Shown: piece by piece, positions 5,879-6,407 of the stretch
How positions within the stretch are numbered: the stretch's first letter is position 1
Layout of the letters: each line of letters opens with the position of its first letter
DNA from: Pseudomonadota bacterium
Lineage (GTDB): Bacteria; Pseudomonadota; Alphaproteobacteria; Rhizobiales; Xanthobacteraceae
Direction of reading: 5' to 3'
NCBI GenBank assembly: GCA_023433965.1
Contig: JAEYTQ010000288.1
Coordinates: 1 to 6,407, forward strand
DNA length: 6,407 bases
Position numbers and translations under genes: made by a program
Notes under the pieces: model-generated
Seen by the model: the letters and a program-made list of their open reading frames with translations, nothing else
Told to the model about the DNA's origin: nothing
The model's database searches: none

Positions 5879-6407
5879 CTAATGGTCAAGCGCGCTGGTC
5901 AGGGCCTTTATATTGTGCCTGACCATGTCAATGTAAGTGGGTGCAGGCCCCTTTTCGCCGGTCAAACCGTCGGAAATCAAGGTCCCGCCGACCTTGGCGC
6001 CGGTCTCGGCCGCGATGCGGCGGATCAGCCGGTCGTCGCTGATATTCTCCAGGAACACCGCCGGGATCCTCGCGGCCTTGATCTGGCCGATGATGGCGGC
6101 AATGTCCCGCGCGCTCGGCTCCGTTTCGGTGGAGACGCCGAGGGGAGCGATGAACCGGATACCGTACTCGGCGGAAAAATAGCCGAAGGCGTCGTGGGTG
6201 GAGATCACCTTGCGCCGCTCGGCCGGGATTTTCGAGACGGCCTCGCGGACCTCGCGGTCGAGCGTTTCGAGCTTTTCCAGATAGGCCTTGGCCTGGGCGC
6301 GGAAGAACTCGGCGTCGTCAGGAGCGGCCGCGGCCAGCGCATTGGCGATGTCGGTGACGTAGATCCTGGCGTTGGGAACGGATTGCCAGGCATGGGGATC
6401 GGCGGCC
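5879..6407 (-). CDS. Metal (zinc) ABC transporter substrate-binding protein, AztC/ZnuA-like, cluster A-I (N-terminus outside window)
   Basis: The frame is open on the minus strand from the window edge (first full codon at 6406) to the TAG at 5879-5881, giving 175 visible C-terminal residues; the signal peptide and N-lobe are beyond the window. These periplasmic proteins bind Zn2+ or Mn2+ and deliver it to an ABC permease. Visible residues contain DPHAW (His5), STHDAFGYF (His71), the conserved linker 'APLGVSTETEPSA' (87-99), FLENISDD and ISDGL (Asp146). The spacings His5-His71 (66) and His71-Asp146 (75) equal those I recall for zinc ligands His138, His204 and Asp279 of Paracoccus AztC. A His rather than Glu in the second motif argues for zinc over manganese. 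The permease and ATPase genes are not in view. The CobW-family gene starts 52 bp downstream in the same direction, suggesting one transcript. Confidence 0.92.
   Translation of the reverse strand, partial: AADPHAWQSVPNARIYVTDIANALAAAAPDDAEFFRAQAKAYLEKLETLDREVREAVSKIPAERRKVISTHDAFGYFSAEYGIRFIAPLGVSTETEPSARDIAAIIGQIKAARIPAVFLENISDDRLIRRIAAETGAKVGGTLISDGLTGEKGPAPTYIDMVRHNIKALTSALDH

Noticed and set aside
4888..5922. A 344-codon plus-strand open frame opposite the CobW-family gene
   Set aside because: It mirrors the GTPase codons; the apparent hydrophobic Val/Met stretch is just the complement of the His/Asp tract.

Overview
The window is GC-rich, densely coded DNA of alphaproteobacterial character, most likely from a Bradyrhizobium or close Nitrobacteraceae relative. 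This rests on a near full-length homospermidine synthase of the Blastochloris/rhizobial type, an intergenic inverted-repeat element of the kind common in Bradyrhizobium and Rhodopseudomonas genomes, and a GGAAC-N16-CGTT sequence matching the alphaproteobacterial general stress response (sigma-EcfG) promoter. The genus call is inference; no ribosomal RNA or other marker gene is present.

Left half, plus strand (1-2421): the 3' part of a YhbS-like GNAT acetyltransferase; a 147-bp gap holding a strong hairpin and a weak candidate promoter; a RidA/YjgF-family protein (529-918); then, 60 bp downstream, NAD-dependent homospermidine synthase hss (979-2421). RidA and hss look co-transcribed. HSS makes sym-homospermidine from putrescine through imine chemistry, so a neighbouring Rid protein is suggestive, but this one has Ala where catalytic RidA proteins have their conserved Arg.

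Middle (2422-2573): a convergent gap filled by a roughly 123-bp element with inverted ends at 2441-2563, an inner 9-bp inverted repeat and an 18-bp perfect palindrome.

Right half, minus strand (2574-6407, transcribed right to left): the C-terminal part of an AztC/ZnuA-type metal-binding protein of a zinc ABC transporter; a COG0523/CobW-family GTPase with a 16-histidine loop; a WD40 beta-propeller protein whose ATG shares one base with the CobW stop; and, 30 bp further on, an MgtC/SapB membrane protein. This reads as one zinc-handling transcription unit: periplasmic capture and import, then GTP-driven cytoplasmic metal delivery, with a propeller protein of unknown role. After a 101-bp gap comes a small single-pass membrane protein with a Pro/Ala-rich tail, apparently under its own sigma-EcfG promoter.

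Most of the window is ordinary housekeeping content. The points most worth following are the cytoplasmic propeller coupled to CobW in a zinc locus, the stress promoter before the small membrane protein, and the Arg-less Rid protein beside hss.
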